NCBI RefSeq assembly: GCF_000619925.1
Contig: NZ_JHVB01000006.1
Coordinates: forward strand, 124,001-188,000
Source of the DNA: Treponema sp. C6A8
GTDB taxonomy: Bacteria; Spirochaetota; Spirochaetia; Treponematales; Treponemataceae
Direction of reading: 5' to 3'
DNA length: 64,000 nucleotides
Shown here one piece after another: positions 40,676 through 49,084 of the stretch; positions within the stretch are counted from its first letter, which is position 1; every line of letters begins with the position of its first letter. The notes beneath the pieces are model-generated. The model did no database searches. It was not told where the DNA came from and saw only the letters and a list, made by a program, of their open reading frames with translations. The translations under genes were made by a program, and so were the position numbers.

Positions 40676-41449
40676 ATGATAGCGGTATTTGTGAATTGCG
40701 CAACGGTTTTGATTGGTTCGATTGTGGGGCTTCTGTTTGCCAGAAAAATTCCACAAAAAGTTACTGATTCCATTCAGCTGGCCTGTGGTCTTGTTTCTTT
40801 TGTAATGGGCATTCAGATGGCCTTTAAGTATCAGAATGTTGTCTATCTGGCACTGGCGCTGATTTTAGGCGGCATTGTCGGAACCCTTCTGGATATTGAC
40901 GGAAAGATTCTTGCCTTTGGAAAGTGGCTTGAAAAGATTTTTGTTAAGTCCGGGGATTTTAAGGGGAAGGCTTTCCCCACCTCTGAAAATTCTGATCAGG
41001 ATCCAACTTTTGAAGTGGGGCATCCTAAGAAAAACTTTGCCTATGCCTTCCTGAACGCTTCGGTGCTTTTTTGCGTGGGCGCCATGGCGATTGTTGGCAG
41101 TTTTAAGGCGGGAATTGAGAAGGATTATTCGATTATCTTTTTGAAGTCGGTGCTGGACGGTTTTGTTTCGATTGGATTTGCGGTTGCGATGGGAGTTGGA
41201 ACGGCCTTTTCTATTATCACGATTTTTGTCTATCAGGGGGCGCTGACTCTGCTTTCGGTTTTGATTGCGCCTTATGTGAGCGAGCAGATGCTGGCGGAAC
41301 TGACGGGAAGCGGCGGCGCGATTATTATTCTGATTGGTATTAACCTGATGGGCTTGAAAAAAGTAAAAACTGCAAATTATCTGCCGGCGGTGCTTTTCAG
41401 CGTGATTTTTGTGCTTTGCGAGCCGCTGGTAAAGGGACTGATTTTTTAG
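40676..41449 (+). CDS. DUF554 membrane protein
   Basis: 257 aa with about seven helices. Family features: a FVNCATVLIGSIVGLLFARKIP start, an LALILGGIVGTLLDID turn, and ASVLFCVGAMAIVGSF. A soluble insertion lies near residue 100. DUF554 proteins are conserved inner-membrane proteins of unknown function; transport is often guessed. GGAG ribosome site. Confidence 0.88.
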   Translation: MIAVFVNCATVLIGSIVGLLFARKIPQKVTDSIQLACGLVSFVMGIQMAFKYQNVVYLALALILGGIVGTLLDIDGKILAFGKWLEKIFVKSGDFKGKAFPTSENSDQDPTFEVGHPKKNFAYAFLNASVLFCVGAMAIVGSFKAGIEKDYSIIFLKSVLDGFVSIGFAVAMGVGTAFSIITIFVYQGALTLLSVLIAPYVSEQMLAELTGSGGAIIILIGINLMGLKKVKTANYLPAVLFSVIFVLCEPLVKGLIF

Positions 41450-41472
41450 ATTAAGGAATTAGGGGGCCTCAA

Positions 41473-42222
41473 ATGGATAGATGTTTTGTTTTGTGTGATT
41501 CAAATATTGTTTTGAAGGCGGACGGTACTTTGCCGGAGTTTTCTGAACTGGAAAAAATTAAGGCTGACAATCCGCTTCTGGAATATTTTGAAGAAAAAAA
41601 TACCGGAATTAAGGTGCTGGGACTTTCTTCGGCTGAAAAACTGGGGTCGTCCTACAAAGTGCTGGCTATGCGGGAATTTTTTGCAGAAAATGCTGATGAT
41701 GAAATCCGCTTCCAGATGTTCAGGGCAAAATCCCTTTTGAACTGGCGGGCTACGGCAAAATTCTGCAGTTTTTGCGGCCAGAAGCTTGATGAACATCCCC
41801 TGCTGACTGCAAGAATCTGTCCTTCCTGTAAAAATGTCTTTTTCCCTCGTATTGAGCCTTGCATTATCGTGCTGGTTACTAAGGGCGAAAAGATTTTGCT
41901 GGCGCGTCATACTCAGCGTAATCAGGATATTTATGCCTGTATTGCGGGCTTTATTGAAGCCGGGGAGTCTGCCGAGCATGCAGTTGCCCGCGAGATTTTT
42001 GAGGAAACCGGTCTTCGCGTAAAGAATATTCAGTATCGCGGCAGTCAGAGCTGGCCTTTCCCGGCCCAGATCATGCTTGGTTTTACTGCAGAATACGAAA
42101 GCGGAGATATTGTTTTGCAGAAGGAAGAACTTTCTGATGCCCAGTGGTTTGACCGAAATAACTGTCCGGCAAGTCCAAAGCCTGGTTCGATTGCTTATCA
42201 GCTTATTCACGGTGAAATTTAA
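41473..42222 (+). CDS. nudC: NAD+/NADH diphosphatase NudC
   Basis: 249 aa. Zinc ribbon CSFCGQK...CPSCKNV (about residues 96-120), Nudix box GFIEAGESAEHAVAREIFEETG (split here as GFIEAGES and REIFEETG), and the NudC signature SQSWPFPAQIMLGF. Hydrolyses NAD(H) to NMN(H) and AMP; related enzymes also remove the NAD cap from RNA 5' ends. Starts 24 nt after the DUF554 stop, so probably in one operon. Confidence 0.93.
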   Translation: MDRCFVLCDSNIVLKADGTLPEFSELEKIKADNPLLEYFEEKNTGIKVLGLSSAEKLGSSYKVLAMREFFAENADDEIRFQMFRAKSLLNWRATAKFCSFCGQKLDEHPLLTARICPSCKNVFFPRIEPCIIVLVTKGEKILLARHTQRNQDIYACIAGFIEAGESAEHAVAREIFEETGLRVKNIQYRGSQSWPFPAQIMLGFTAEYESGDIVLQKEELSDAQWFDRNNCPASPKPGSIAYQLIHGEI

Positions 42223-42280
42223 TTAATATACATTTTACTTAACCTCGTTTTACAGTTTTATAATTATTCCTTAAAAAAAA

Positions 42281-42310
42281 GTGACATAATTTGTATTTTC
42301 AGGTGTCTAA
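42281..42310 (+). promoter_or_regulatory. ECF-type promoter 2 (sigma factor operon, autoregulation)
   Basis: GTGACAT (42281-42287), 18-nt spacer, GTGTCTAA ending at 42310; start codon 19 nt downstream. Suggests that the sigma factor directs its own operon. Confidence 0.82.
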
Positions 42311-42328
42311 TATAGCAAAGGATATTTC

Positions 42329-42826
42329 ATGAAAACTTTAACAAACAGTGAATTTTCGGAGATTTATCAGAAATTTGCTCCAATGGTTTTAAGGCGCTGC
42401 AGGGCTATTTTAAAAGATGAAGAAAAAGCTCAGGACGCCATGCAGGATGTTTTCCTCAGAATTATGGAAACAAAATGCAAAATCAAGGATTTGTGCTCCA
42501 GCCTCTTTTATGTGACGGCAACTCGTGTTTGCCTGAACAAAATCAGAAGCGAAAAGCTGCGGTCCGGGCCAGATTTTGAAGTAATTTCCGAAGTTATTGC
42601 TGATGAGTTTTCTGAAATCGAAAAGGAAAAAATTGAAGCGGGAATGATTCTTGAAAATATTTTTTCCGGGCGCGATTCAAAGGATTCCCTTATAGCGACG
42701 CTGCATTATGTTGACGGGCTTACACTTGAGGAAACGGCGGAGCAGGTGGGAATGTCACTTTCGGGGGTCAGGAAAAGGCTTTCGGAACTGACGAAATATT
42801 CGCTAAAAATTATGGCTAAAGGGTAG
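42329..42826 (+). CDS. ECF-family RNA polymerase sigma factor
   Basis: 165 aa, only regions sigma-2 and sigma-4. Sigma-2: KFAPMVLRRCRAILKDEEKA-QDAMQDVFLRIM. Sigma-4: LIATLHYVDGLTLEETAEQVGMSLSGVRKRLSEL. Next to it are an ActD-like membrane protein and a caspase-family protein, a three-gene layout also found in myxobacteria and leptospires (from memory). It probably recognises the four GTRACAT-N18-TCTAA promoters in this window. Confidence 0.92.
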   Translation: MKTLTNSEFSEIYQKFAPMVLRRCRAILKDEEKAQDAMQDVFLRIMETKCKIKDLCSSLFYVTATRVCLNKIRSEKLRSGPDFEVISEVIADEFSEIEKEKIEAGMILENIFSGRDSKDSLIATLHYVDGLTLEETAEQVGMSLSGVRKRLSELTKYSLKIMAKG

Positions 42827-42843
42827 ATGTAGAAGGGGTGCGT

Positions 42844-43632
42844 ATGATTCCAGAGTTATTATTAGAACAGATTCTTTTGGGTGAAAAAGACGAGAGAGAT
42901 TATTACGAAAAATATGGAAAATCTGAAATTCAGGCTGCTCTTAGCCAGCTTAAGGCTTCAAATGAAGAAATTCTTGCCAAATATCCTGTAGAAAAGGCTT
43001 CTGAAGACATTTTGAGAAAGGCTTTTGTAAAGAAAAATAAGGGTCTTTCTAAAGTTCAGGGGAAAGGCCTTGCTTCAAAGAGAGTTTTTGTCGGCTCAAG
43101 ATTTATAAAATATGCTTCTGCGGCTGTATTTCTTTTTCTACTTGCGGGACCTGTCCTTTTGAATTATAAGAATAGTGGAAAGCAGACTCCTACTGAACGC
43201 ATAAAGGGCGGAGAGCAGCATCATCAGATAAGATTATACCGCCAGAATGGAAATGAGGCTGTTCGCCTTAATAACGGCGATTCGGCTGCTGAAAACGATT
43301 TGATTCAGATTACCTATCTTCCGGGCCAGTATAAATATGGAGTGATTTTCAGCGTTGACGGAAATGGCAATGTGACCCGCCACTTCCCGGAAGCCGGCTG
43401 GAAGGCAAATGAGCTTGCAAAAACAGGAGAAGAAGTTCCTCTTGATTTTTCTTATGCGCTGGACGATGCTCCTGATTATGAGTGTTTTATTTTTGTCGCA
43501 TCTAAGTCTGGATTTGATCTTTCGCAGATAAAGAATATTAAGGCTGAGGATTTCAGCATAGACTTTTTGAAAAAGGGCTCATATCTTCCTAAAAACTGCG
43601 ACGGCTCAATTTTTGTTTTGAAGAAGAAATAA
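42844..43632 (+). CDS. ActD-like membrane protein (probable anti-sigma or sensor)
   Basis: 262 aa from the ATG at 42844 (AAGGGG 5 nt upstream; a GTG at 42838 overlaps the ribosome site). A helical cytoplasmic N-terminal part (1-80), one membrane helix (about 83-103), then a C-terminal extracytoplasmic domain with ActD/DUF4384 features: DLIQITYLPGQYKYGVIFS, VDGNGNVTRHFPEAG, and LDFSYALDDAPDYECFIFV. ActD-like proteins always sit with such sigma factors. Its topology fits a membrane-anchored regulator of the sigma factor. Confidence 0.8.
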   Translation: MIPELLLEQILLGEKDERDYYEKYGKSEIQAALSQLKASNEEILAKYPVEKASEDILRKAFVKKNKGLSKVQGKGLASKRVFVGSRFIKYASAAVFLFLLAGPVLLNYKNSGKQTPTERIKGGEQHHQIRLYRQNGNEAVRLNNGDSAAENDLIQITYLPGQYKYGVIFSVDGNGNVTRHFPEAGWKANELAKTGEEVPLDFSYALDDAPDYECFIFVASKSGFDLSQIKNIKAEDFSIDFLKKGSYLPKNCDGSIFVLKKK

Positions 43633-43680
43633 TAGAAGGATTTATAGAAGAATTGTTAATTGCAATAGAGGGTTAGAAAA

Positions 43681-45954
43681 ATGAGAAAATGTTATAAGAA
43701 ATTTTTAGTAATGGTTTTATTCGCGGTTACCTGCCTTTTTGTATGTGGGGCTCAGGAAGCTGAATCTTTTGGGGTAGACCGCTATGCAATTTATATTGGT
43801 TCCAATAACGGGGGAAGAGAACATCAGCAGCTTATGTATGCGGGATCTGATGCTATTGCATTTCAGAAAACAATGAAGGAAATTGGTGGTGTTCCTCAGA
43901 CAAATGCCATTCTTCTTCTTGATCCTACAAAGGATGATTTGGACCAGGCTATTGAAGCAATATCAGATTTAATCCGCCGAAAACGTGAAACTTCCAAGCG
44001 TTCGGAATTTCTCTTCTATTATTCTGGTCATTCTGATGAAAATGCCCTGCTTTTGGGTAACGCCACCTACGACTATTCAGGGCTTAAGACAGCAATTTCT
44101 AACGTGCCGAGTGATGTGCACGTTGTAATTCTTGATTCCTGCTATTCGGGAAACTTTATCCGCACAAAGGGCGGTCAGAAGAAAAAGCCTTTCCTGCTGG
44201 ATGATTCAACGGTCGTAAAAGGACATGCCTATCTTTCTTCAAGCTCGTCACAGGAATCTTCCCAGGAATCTGATGAAATTGAATCATCATTTTTTACAAA
44301 TGCCATGCTGACAGGTTTACGTGGTGCGGCAGACAGTTCCGGTGATAAAAAAGTTACATTGAACGAACTTTATTCCTATGCCTTTAATGAAACTCTTTCT
44401 AAAACTGAAAATACATCGGCCGGGCCTCAGCATCCGAACTATAATATTACTCTTGTAGGTTCGGGAGACCTTGTACTTTCTGATATTTCTAATTCTGACT
44501 GCGTGCTGAGTCTTTCTCGCGATTTGAACGGTCGCCTTATTATTCGCACAAAAAACGGAAAGCTGATTTCTGAAATCAATAAGTTTGGCGGAAAGGCTCT
44601 TTTCCTTGCGCTTGAAGAGGGTGATTACAATGCCACTTTGATTACAGACACAATGACAATGCAGGGAAACTTTTCTCTGACATCGGGCAAGGTTTATCAG
44701 CTTGGGCCGGGAAACTTGCATCCGGTAAGCGGCACTTTCAACCGCCTGCGCGGGGGAGACGGCACTCAGACATCTGAAGACGACGAAGATGATGATGACG
44801 ATGAATGGGATTCAGGTACTCTCTCAGAAGATACAATGTTCTTCCCGATTGAGTTTTCTTTTGTAATTAATGAAATTACCCGTGGTTTCCATAAGAAAAT
44901 CATTACGCCGCTTTCAATTTCTATTTTGCATTCCAAGGTTTACAGAGTTAATGGTGTAATGGTCACTCTTGGAATTAATGAAGCAGATATTATAAACGGT
45001 GTTCAGACTGCACTGGTTGCAAATACGGCCCATGACTTACATGGTGTTCAGGCTACATGTGGTCTGAACAGTGCCCATGATTTTAATGGTGCACAGGCTG
45101 CACTTGCAATTAACAAGGCTGACAATTTTAAGGGTATTCAGGCAGCTGGTATTTTTAATAAAGCTGATAATTTTAAGGGAGCCCAGGTTGCCGGCATTTT
45201 TAACAGAGGAAAAGAATATCTGGGTATTCAGGGGGCCGGTATATTTAATGTTGCTAATGATTTTACTGGCGGACAGTTTGCAGGCATTTTCAACAGTGCA
45301 AAAAATACTTCTGGTATTCAGTGGGCAGGGTTTGTAAACAAGGCTGATAATGTCAGTGGTTCTCAGCTGGCTGGTTTTGTAAACGTTGCAAAAGATGTTC
45401 ATGGAGTTCAGATTGGTCTGGTGAATGTTGCAAAAGATGTACATGGTTTTCAGTTTGGTCTTGTAAATATTTGTGATGACGGTATTATCGAAATTGGTAC
45501 TTCATTTTCATCGAACAGAAATTTCCGTCTGACGATGAATTCTGGTAAACGTTATCTTTATGGCATGATAGGCGGACTTTTCAGCGGAAATTTCCTGTTT
45601 GATAATTATGATGGAGAAACAAGAGCTCACTTAATTTATGGACTTGGAACCCGCTTTCAGGCAGGAGTCTTTAATTTTGACCTTCAGGCCTACCGCACAG
45701 TTTACAACGATTCTCACCATGAAGACAGCTATGGAATTAATTTCTGTAAAATATTCATCCCGCAGATACGTATGGAAACAGGATTTAAGCCAGCCAAAAA
45801 CATCAATTTCTTTATCGGTCTTAATTTAATCTGGGGTTTTGGCGAATCAAACGATGTTTATGATGATTTTGAAAAGAATCTTAAAATCAAGTTTGATGAC
45901 GACTTCACTGTTTATCCTGAAATTGAAATCGGTGTAAAATATATCATCAAATAA
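43681..45954 (+). CDS. Secreted caspase-family protein with surface-repeat domain
   Basis: 757 aa. Signal peptide (1-24), then a caspase (peptidase C14) domain to about 265 with catalytic His117 (YYSGHSDE) and Cys154 (LDSCYSGNF). A linker with an acidic run (DDEDDDDDE) near 365 follows. Eleven 14/15-residue repeats of the type G-x-Q-x-A-G-x-x-N-x-A occupy about 440-601, matching the LA_2272 surface-repeat family. A C-terminal beta-rich part (to 757) may form an outer-membrane barrel. It is presumably an exported caspase-like peptidase or sensor fused to a surface protein; no substrate is known. Confidence 0.85.
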   Translation: MRKCYKKFLVMVLFAVTCLFVCGAQEAESFGVDRYAIYIGSNNGGREHQQLMYAGSDAIAFQKTMKEIGGVPQTNAILLLDPTKDDLDQAIEAISDLIRRKRETSKRSEFLFYYSGHSDENALLLGNATYDYSGLKTAISNVPSDVHVVILDSCYSGNFIRTKGGQKKKPFLLDDSTVVKGHAYLSSSSSQESSQESDEIESSFFTNAMLTGLRGAADSSGDKKVTLNELYSYAFNETLSKTENTSAGPQHPNYNITLVGSGDLVLSDISNSDCVLSLSRDLNGRLIIRTKNGKLISEINKFGGKALFLALEEGDYNATLITDTMTMQGNFSLTSGKVYQLGPGNLHPVSGTFNRLRGGDGTQTSEDDEDDDDDEWDSGTLSEDTMFFPIEFSFVINEITRGFHKKIITPLSISILHSKVYRVNGVMVTLGINEADIINGVQTALVANTAHDLHGVQATCGLNSAHDFNGAQAALAINKADNFKGIQAAGIFNKADNFKGAQVAGIFNRGKEYLGIQGAGIFNVANDFTGGQFAGIFNSAKNTSGIQWAGFVNKADNVSGSQLAGFVNVAKDVHGVQIGLVNVAKDVHGFQFGLVNICDDGIIEIGTSFSSNRNFRLTMNSGKRYLYGMIGGLFSGNFLFDNYDGETRAHLIYGLGTRFQAGVFNFDLQAYRTVYNDSHHEDSYGINFCKIFIPQIRMETGFKPAKNINFFIGLNLIWGFGESNDVYDDFEKNLKIKFDDDFTVYPEIEIGVKYIIK
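44998..45483 (+). repeat. Eleven 45-bp coding repeats (surface-repeat domain)
   Basis: Units of about 15 codons starting with G-[VIAFS]-Q, for example GVQATCGLNSAHDFN, GIQAAGIFNKADNFK, GVQIGLVNVAKDVH. They encode the LA_2272-like surface repeats of the caspase protein. Ten are 15 codons, one is 14. Confidence 0.85.
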
Positions 45955-45984
45955 GTAACATTATTCTGACTTTCATGTGTCTAA
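45955..45984 (+). promoter_or_regulatory. ECF-type promoter 3 (M16 peptidase)
   Basis: GTAACAT (45955-45961), 18-nt spacer, GTGTCTAA ending at 45984; start codon 27 nt downstream. It begins right after the caspase stop. Confidence 0.82.
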
Positions 45985-46011
45985 TTTATATCACAAAAAT
46001 GGAGAAGACAC

Positions 46012-49000
46012 ATGAAACATTCAAAAACTATTGCATTACTTACCTGCGCCTTTTTTGCTGAATTGTGTTTAGGGCAAAGCATTTCGGAAAAAGAGACGCA
46101 GGTTTTTAATCTTCTTAAGACTTCTGCTTATACCAGTGGCACGGAAGTCCTTCATTACGAACACAAAAAATCCGGCGCCAATCTTGTCTGGCTGAAAAAT
46201 GACGATACCAACCGTGGTTGTACTCTGGCATTTCAGACCAGAGCCTACGACGACCAGGGGCTTCCTCACATTTTTGAGCATGCCTGCCTGGACGGTTCAA
46301 AAAAGTATCCAAGTTCAACTTTATTCTTCCAGATGTCCATGCAGACCTACCAGACTTATATGAATGCGCTCACAGAGCAGCTGGTAACTTATTATCCGCT
46401 TTCGTCCCTGTCCGAAGATCAGCTTTTTGCAAGCCTTGATGTTTATATGGAAGGGGTTTTCAATCCGATTATTCTGGAACAGGAGTTTGAAATTAAGCGG
46501 GAAGCTGTCCGTTTCGTTCTGGAAAGTCCGGAGTGTCAGATAAAACCAACCGGGGCAGTTTATAATGAAATGCTGGGTATTTTGGCTGAAAAACGCAATT
46601 TTAATTATTTTGAATCAAAAAGAGCTCTTTTCCCCGGCAGTTTTGACAGTTTTAATTACGGCGGAAAGCCTGAAGAGGTCCTTAATGTAAGCTGGCAGAG
46701 CGTAAAAGATTTCCACGCAAAATATTACAAGCCTTCCAACATGGTGATTTATCTTTATGGAAAGCTGGATATTGACCGCTTTTTAACTTATTTTGACGCA
46801 TTTTTTTCAAATTATGACAGAAGCGAAACAGATTTATCAGATAAAAATTACCAGCCTTTCAGCGGGATAAAAGAAGTTACTGCGGAATTTCCTGTCAGCA
46901 AAGATTATCAGACTGAAAATTCTTCTATATTTAACTATGTTTTTACTCTTCCAGGCGCTAATCAGAATGATTTTAACGACCTTTATATTGCCAGCGTTTA
47001 TCTCATGCAGGAGTCTTCCGAGTTAAAGACGGCCTTGAAGGCAAAATTCCCGGGCTCAACTTTCTACTGTGGTTATGAGCCTTTTTTACGCCATCCCTAT
47101 TACTATTTTATGGTAGAAAACATAAATGAAGAAGACAGGGCTGAAATCAAGGCAATTATAGACCAGGCTATGCAAAGTCTCTGCAAAAAGAAATTAGACG
47201 GCACTTATATTAAGGTTCTTGCAAATTATATGAAGGTCCAGAGCATTCAGGAGGAAGAGAATTCTGATTTTGAAAAAAGAATGTCCGGCATTGTAAAAAA
47301 CTGGGCCGCAAGTGATGATCCGCTTTATTTTATAGAATACAGAAATAAGATGATGAATATCGGAAAAACTTCTACTCCAAAAACAATTCAGGCAAGCGCC
47401 AAAAAATATTTTGCCAATCCTGAGCAGGGAATTGTTTTAATCACAAAACCTGTTGCCGGGCTGGCAGAAAAAAAGGCTGCCCAGGAGGAAAAGTATTTTG
47501 CTGATATGAAAGCCGGAATGTCTAAGAAAGAAATTGAGTCTCTTATTGAAGAAAACAGGCTTTATAACCAGTGGATGGCAGAAAATGAAAAAGTCAGTCT
47601 TATTGATAAGGTGAAGGTTGTTGGCGCGGCAGAAATCCCGGAAGAAACGGCAGAAGCAGAAATCTCAGACCAGAATATTGACGGTTTCAGACTGCTTTCC
47701 GGTGAAAATCCCGGGGCGGAATACGTTAAGGCTTCGGTACTGTTCAAACTGAATACATTGCCACAGGAATATCTTCATCCGGTTATGCTTTACTTTGACC
47801 TTCTGGGCAACCTTCCAACGCAAAAGCATAGTCTCAATATGCTTGAATTAAAAATGATGCTTTCGGTTTACAGCGCCGAGAGCGAAACAAAGTTTTATCC
47901 TCTCAGCGGTCAGTATGAAAGTGGTGGAACTGACATTTATTCGGGGGCAAATATTGTCTGTCTGAATGAAAATCTTTCCTCTTCGCTGAAAATCGGACTG
48001 GAAATGCTTAAAGAAACTAAGCTTGATGATTTTGACACTATAAGAAGCATTGCCGGCAGATTATATAAATCAAAACGGCAGGAAGCTATTCAGGAAGTTC
48101 TGGAAAAGCCTGCCGAGAATCTTAGTTCGGAGATGGCCCATGTCGCTTCTAATCCTTCTTATTCTGCGAGTTTGTATGCAGAAACTTTTGACTATTGGAG
48201 ATTCCTTGAAAAGGTATCTTCTATGGATGATTCAGAGATTAAAAATCTTACAGACAGCATAAAAACAGGCTTAAAGTATGTTTTTAATCGCCAGAATCTA
48301 ACCCTTGTCTGCATCGGAGATAAAAAGCAGATTAATCAGTTTGCAGAAGCCGGAAAAGCTTTTGCAAAAACTTTAGGACAGGAAGAGCTGCCCCTGCAGA
48401 ATGTAGTTGGCACTCACGAAGCCCTGCCTAAAAATGTTGCAGTGGTAATTCCTGGCAATGCAAACTTCTGCTACAAATCTCTGGCGCTTAGTCCTTTTAG
48501 TGATAAGCTGAACGAAAAATACTGTGTCTTTTCGCTAATGCTTGGTGATAAGTACTTTATTCCTCAGCTGAGATTTAAGAACGGTGCTTATATGGCCTAC
48601 TGTGAGCTTGAAGAAAGAGGAATTTATCACTGGACTTATCGCGATCCGGGAATAAAAAGCACTTACCAGATTTATTCAAAAGCTCCTGATTATATGAAGG
48701 AAGTTTATTCTACTCTAACTCAGGAGGAACTGGACGGCTATATCACTATGATTTGTTCTGTCATTCAAAAACCGGTTTCTAATTCTGAACGCCTGTCAAA
48801 GAAAATCAAGGCTTATCTTAGCAATGATTACGAGCAGAATCAGGCTTTGAGAAAATTAAAGCAGGTAAAATCGGTAAAGACTGAGGATGCAAAGGAATTT
48901 ATCCGCCTTCTTGAAATGCTGGAAAAAGACGGAGCAAGAATAACCTTTGGTAATTCAGAGCAGATTAATGAAAATCAGGAAATGTATGACCTGATAATTA

Positions 49001-49017
49001 CAGACTTGATAAATTAA
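46012..49017 (+). CDS. Secreted M16C (PreP-like) zinc metallopeptidase
   Basis: 1001 aa with an N-terminal signal peptide (to about 22), so periplasmic or surface. The inverted zinc motif HIFEH gives His86, catalytic Glu89 and His90; distal zinc ligand Glu164 (KREAVRF) lies 75 residues after Glu89. Length fits the insulinase/presequence-protease C branch, in which two halves close around short peptides. GGAGAAG ribosome site. Controlled by its own ECF-type promoter; lies between the caspase protein and the TonB receptor operon. Confidence 0.9.
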   Translation: MKHSKTIALLTCAFFAELCLGQSISEKETQVFNLLKTSAYTSGTEVLHYEHKKSGANLVWLKNDDTNRGCTLAFQTRAYDDQGLPHIFEHACLDGSKKYPSSTLFFQMSMQTYQTYMNALTEQLVTYYPLSSLSEDQLFASLDVYMEGVFNPIILEQEFEIKREAVRFVLESPECQIKPTGAVYNEMLGILAEKRNFNYFESKRALFPGSFDSFNYGGKPEEVLNVSWQSVKDFHAKYYKPSNMVIYLYGKLDIDRFLTYFDAFFSNYDRSETDLSDKNYQPFSGIKEVTAEFPVSKDYQTENSSIFNYVFTLPGANQNDFNDLYIASVYLMQESSELKTALKAKFPGSTFYCGYEPFLRHPYYYFMVENINEEDRAEIKAIIDQAMQSLCKKKLDGTYIKVLANYMKVQSIQEEENSDFEKRMSGIVKNWAASDDPLYFIEYRNKMMNIGKTSTPKTIQASAKKYFANPEQGIVLITKPVAGLAEKKAAQEEKYFADMKAGMSKKEIESLIEENRLYNQWMAENEKVSLIDKVKVVGAAEIPEETAEAEISDQNIDGFRLLSGENPGAEYVKASVLFKLNTLPQEYLHPVMLYFDLLGNLPTQKHSLNMLELKMMLSVYSAESETKFYPLSGQYESGGTDIYSGANIVCLNENLSSSLKIGLEMLKETKLDDFDTIRSIAGRLYKSKRQEAIQEVLEKPAENLSSEMAHVASNPSYSASLYAETFDYWRFLEKVSSMDDSEIKNLTDSIKTGLKYVFNRQNLTLVCIGDKKQINQFAEAGKAFAKTLGQEELPLQNVVGTHEALPKNVAVVIPGNANFCYKSLALSPFSDKLNEKYCVFSLMLGDKYFIPQLRFKNGAYMAYCELEERGIYHWTYRDPGIKSTYQIYSKAPDYMKEVYSTLTQEELDGYITMICSVIQKPVSNSERLSKKIKAYLSNDYEQNQALRKLKQVKSVKTEDAKEFIRLLEMLEKDGARITFGNSEQINENQEMYDLIITDLIN

Positions 49018-49033
49018 AAATCAAAATAAAAAA

Positions 49034-49063
49034 GTAACATTTTTGAAATCTTCGGGTGTCTAA
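49034..49063 (+). promoter_or_regulatory. ECF-type promoter 4 (TonB receptor operon)
   Basis: GTAACAT (49034-49040), 18-nt spacer, GTGTCTAA ending at 49063; start codon 21 nt downstream. Confidence 0.82.
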
Positions 49064-49084
49064 AAGATAACGAGGATTTCAAAA

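Noticed and set aside
45037..45444. Minus-strand ORF in the caspase repeat region
   Set aside because: It only mirrors the coding repeats of the opposite strand.
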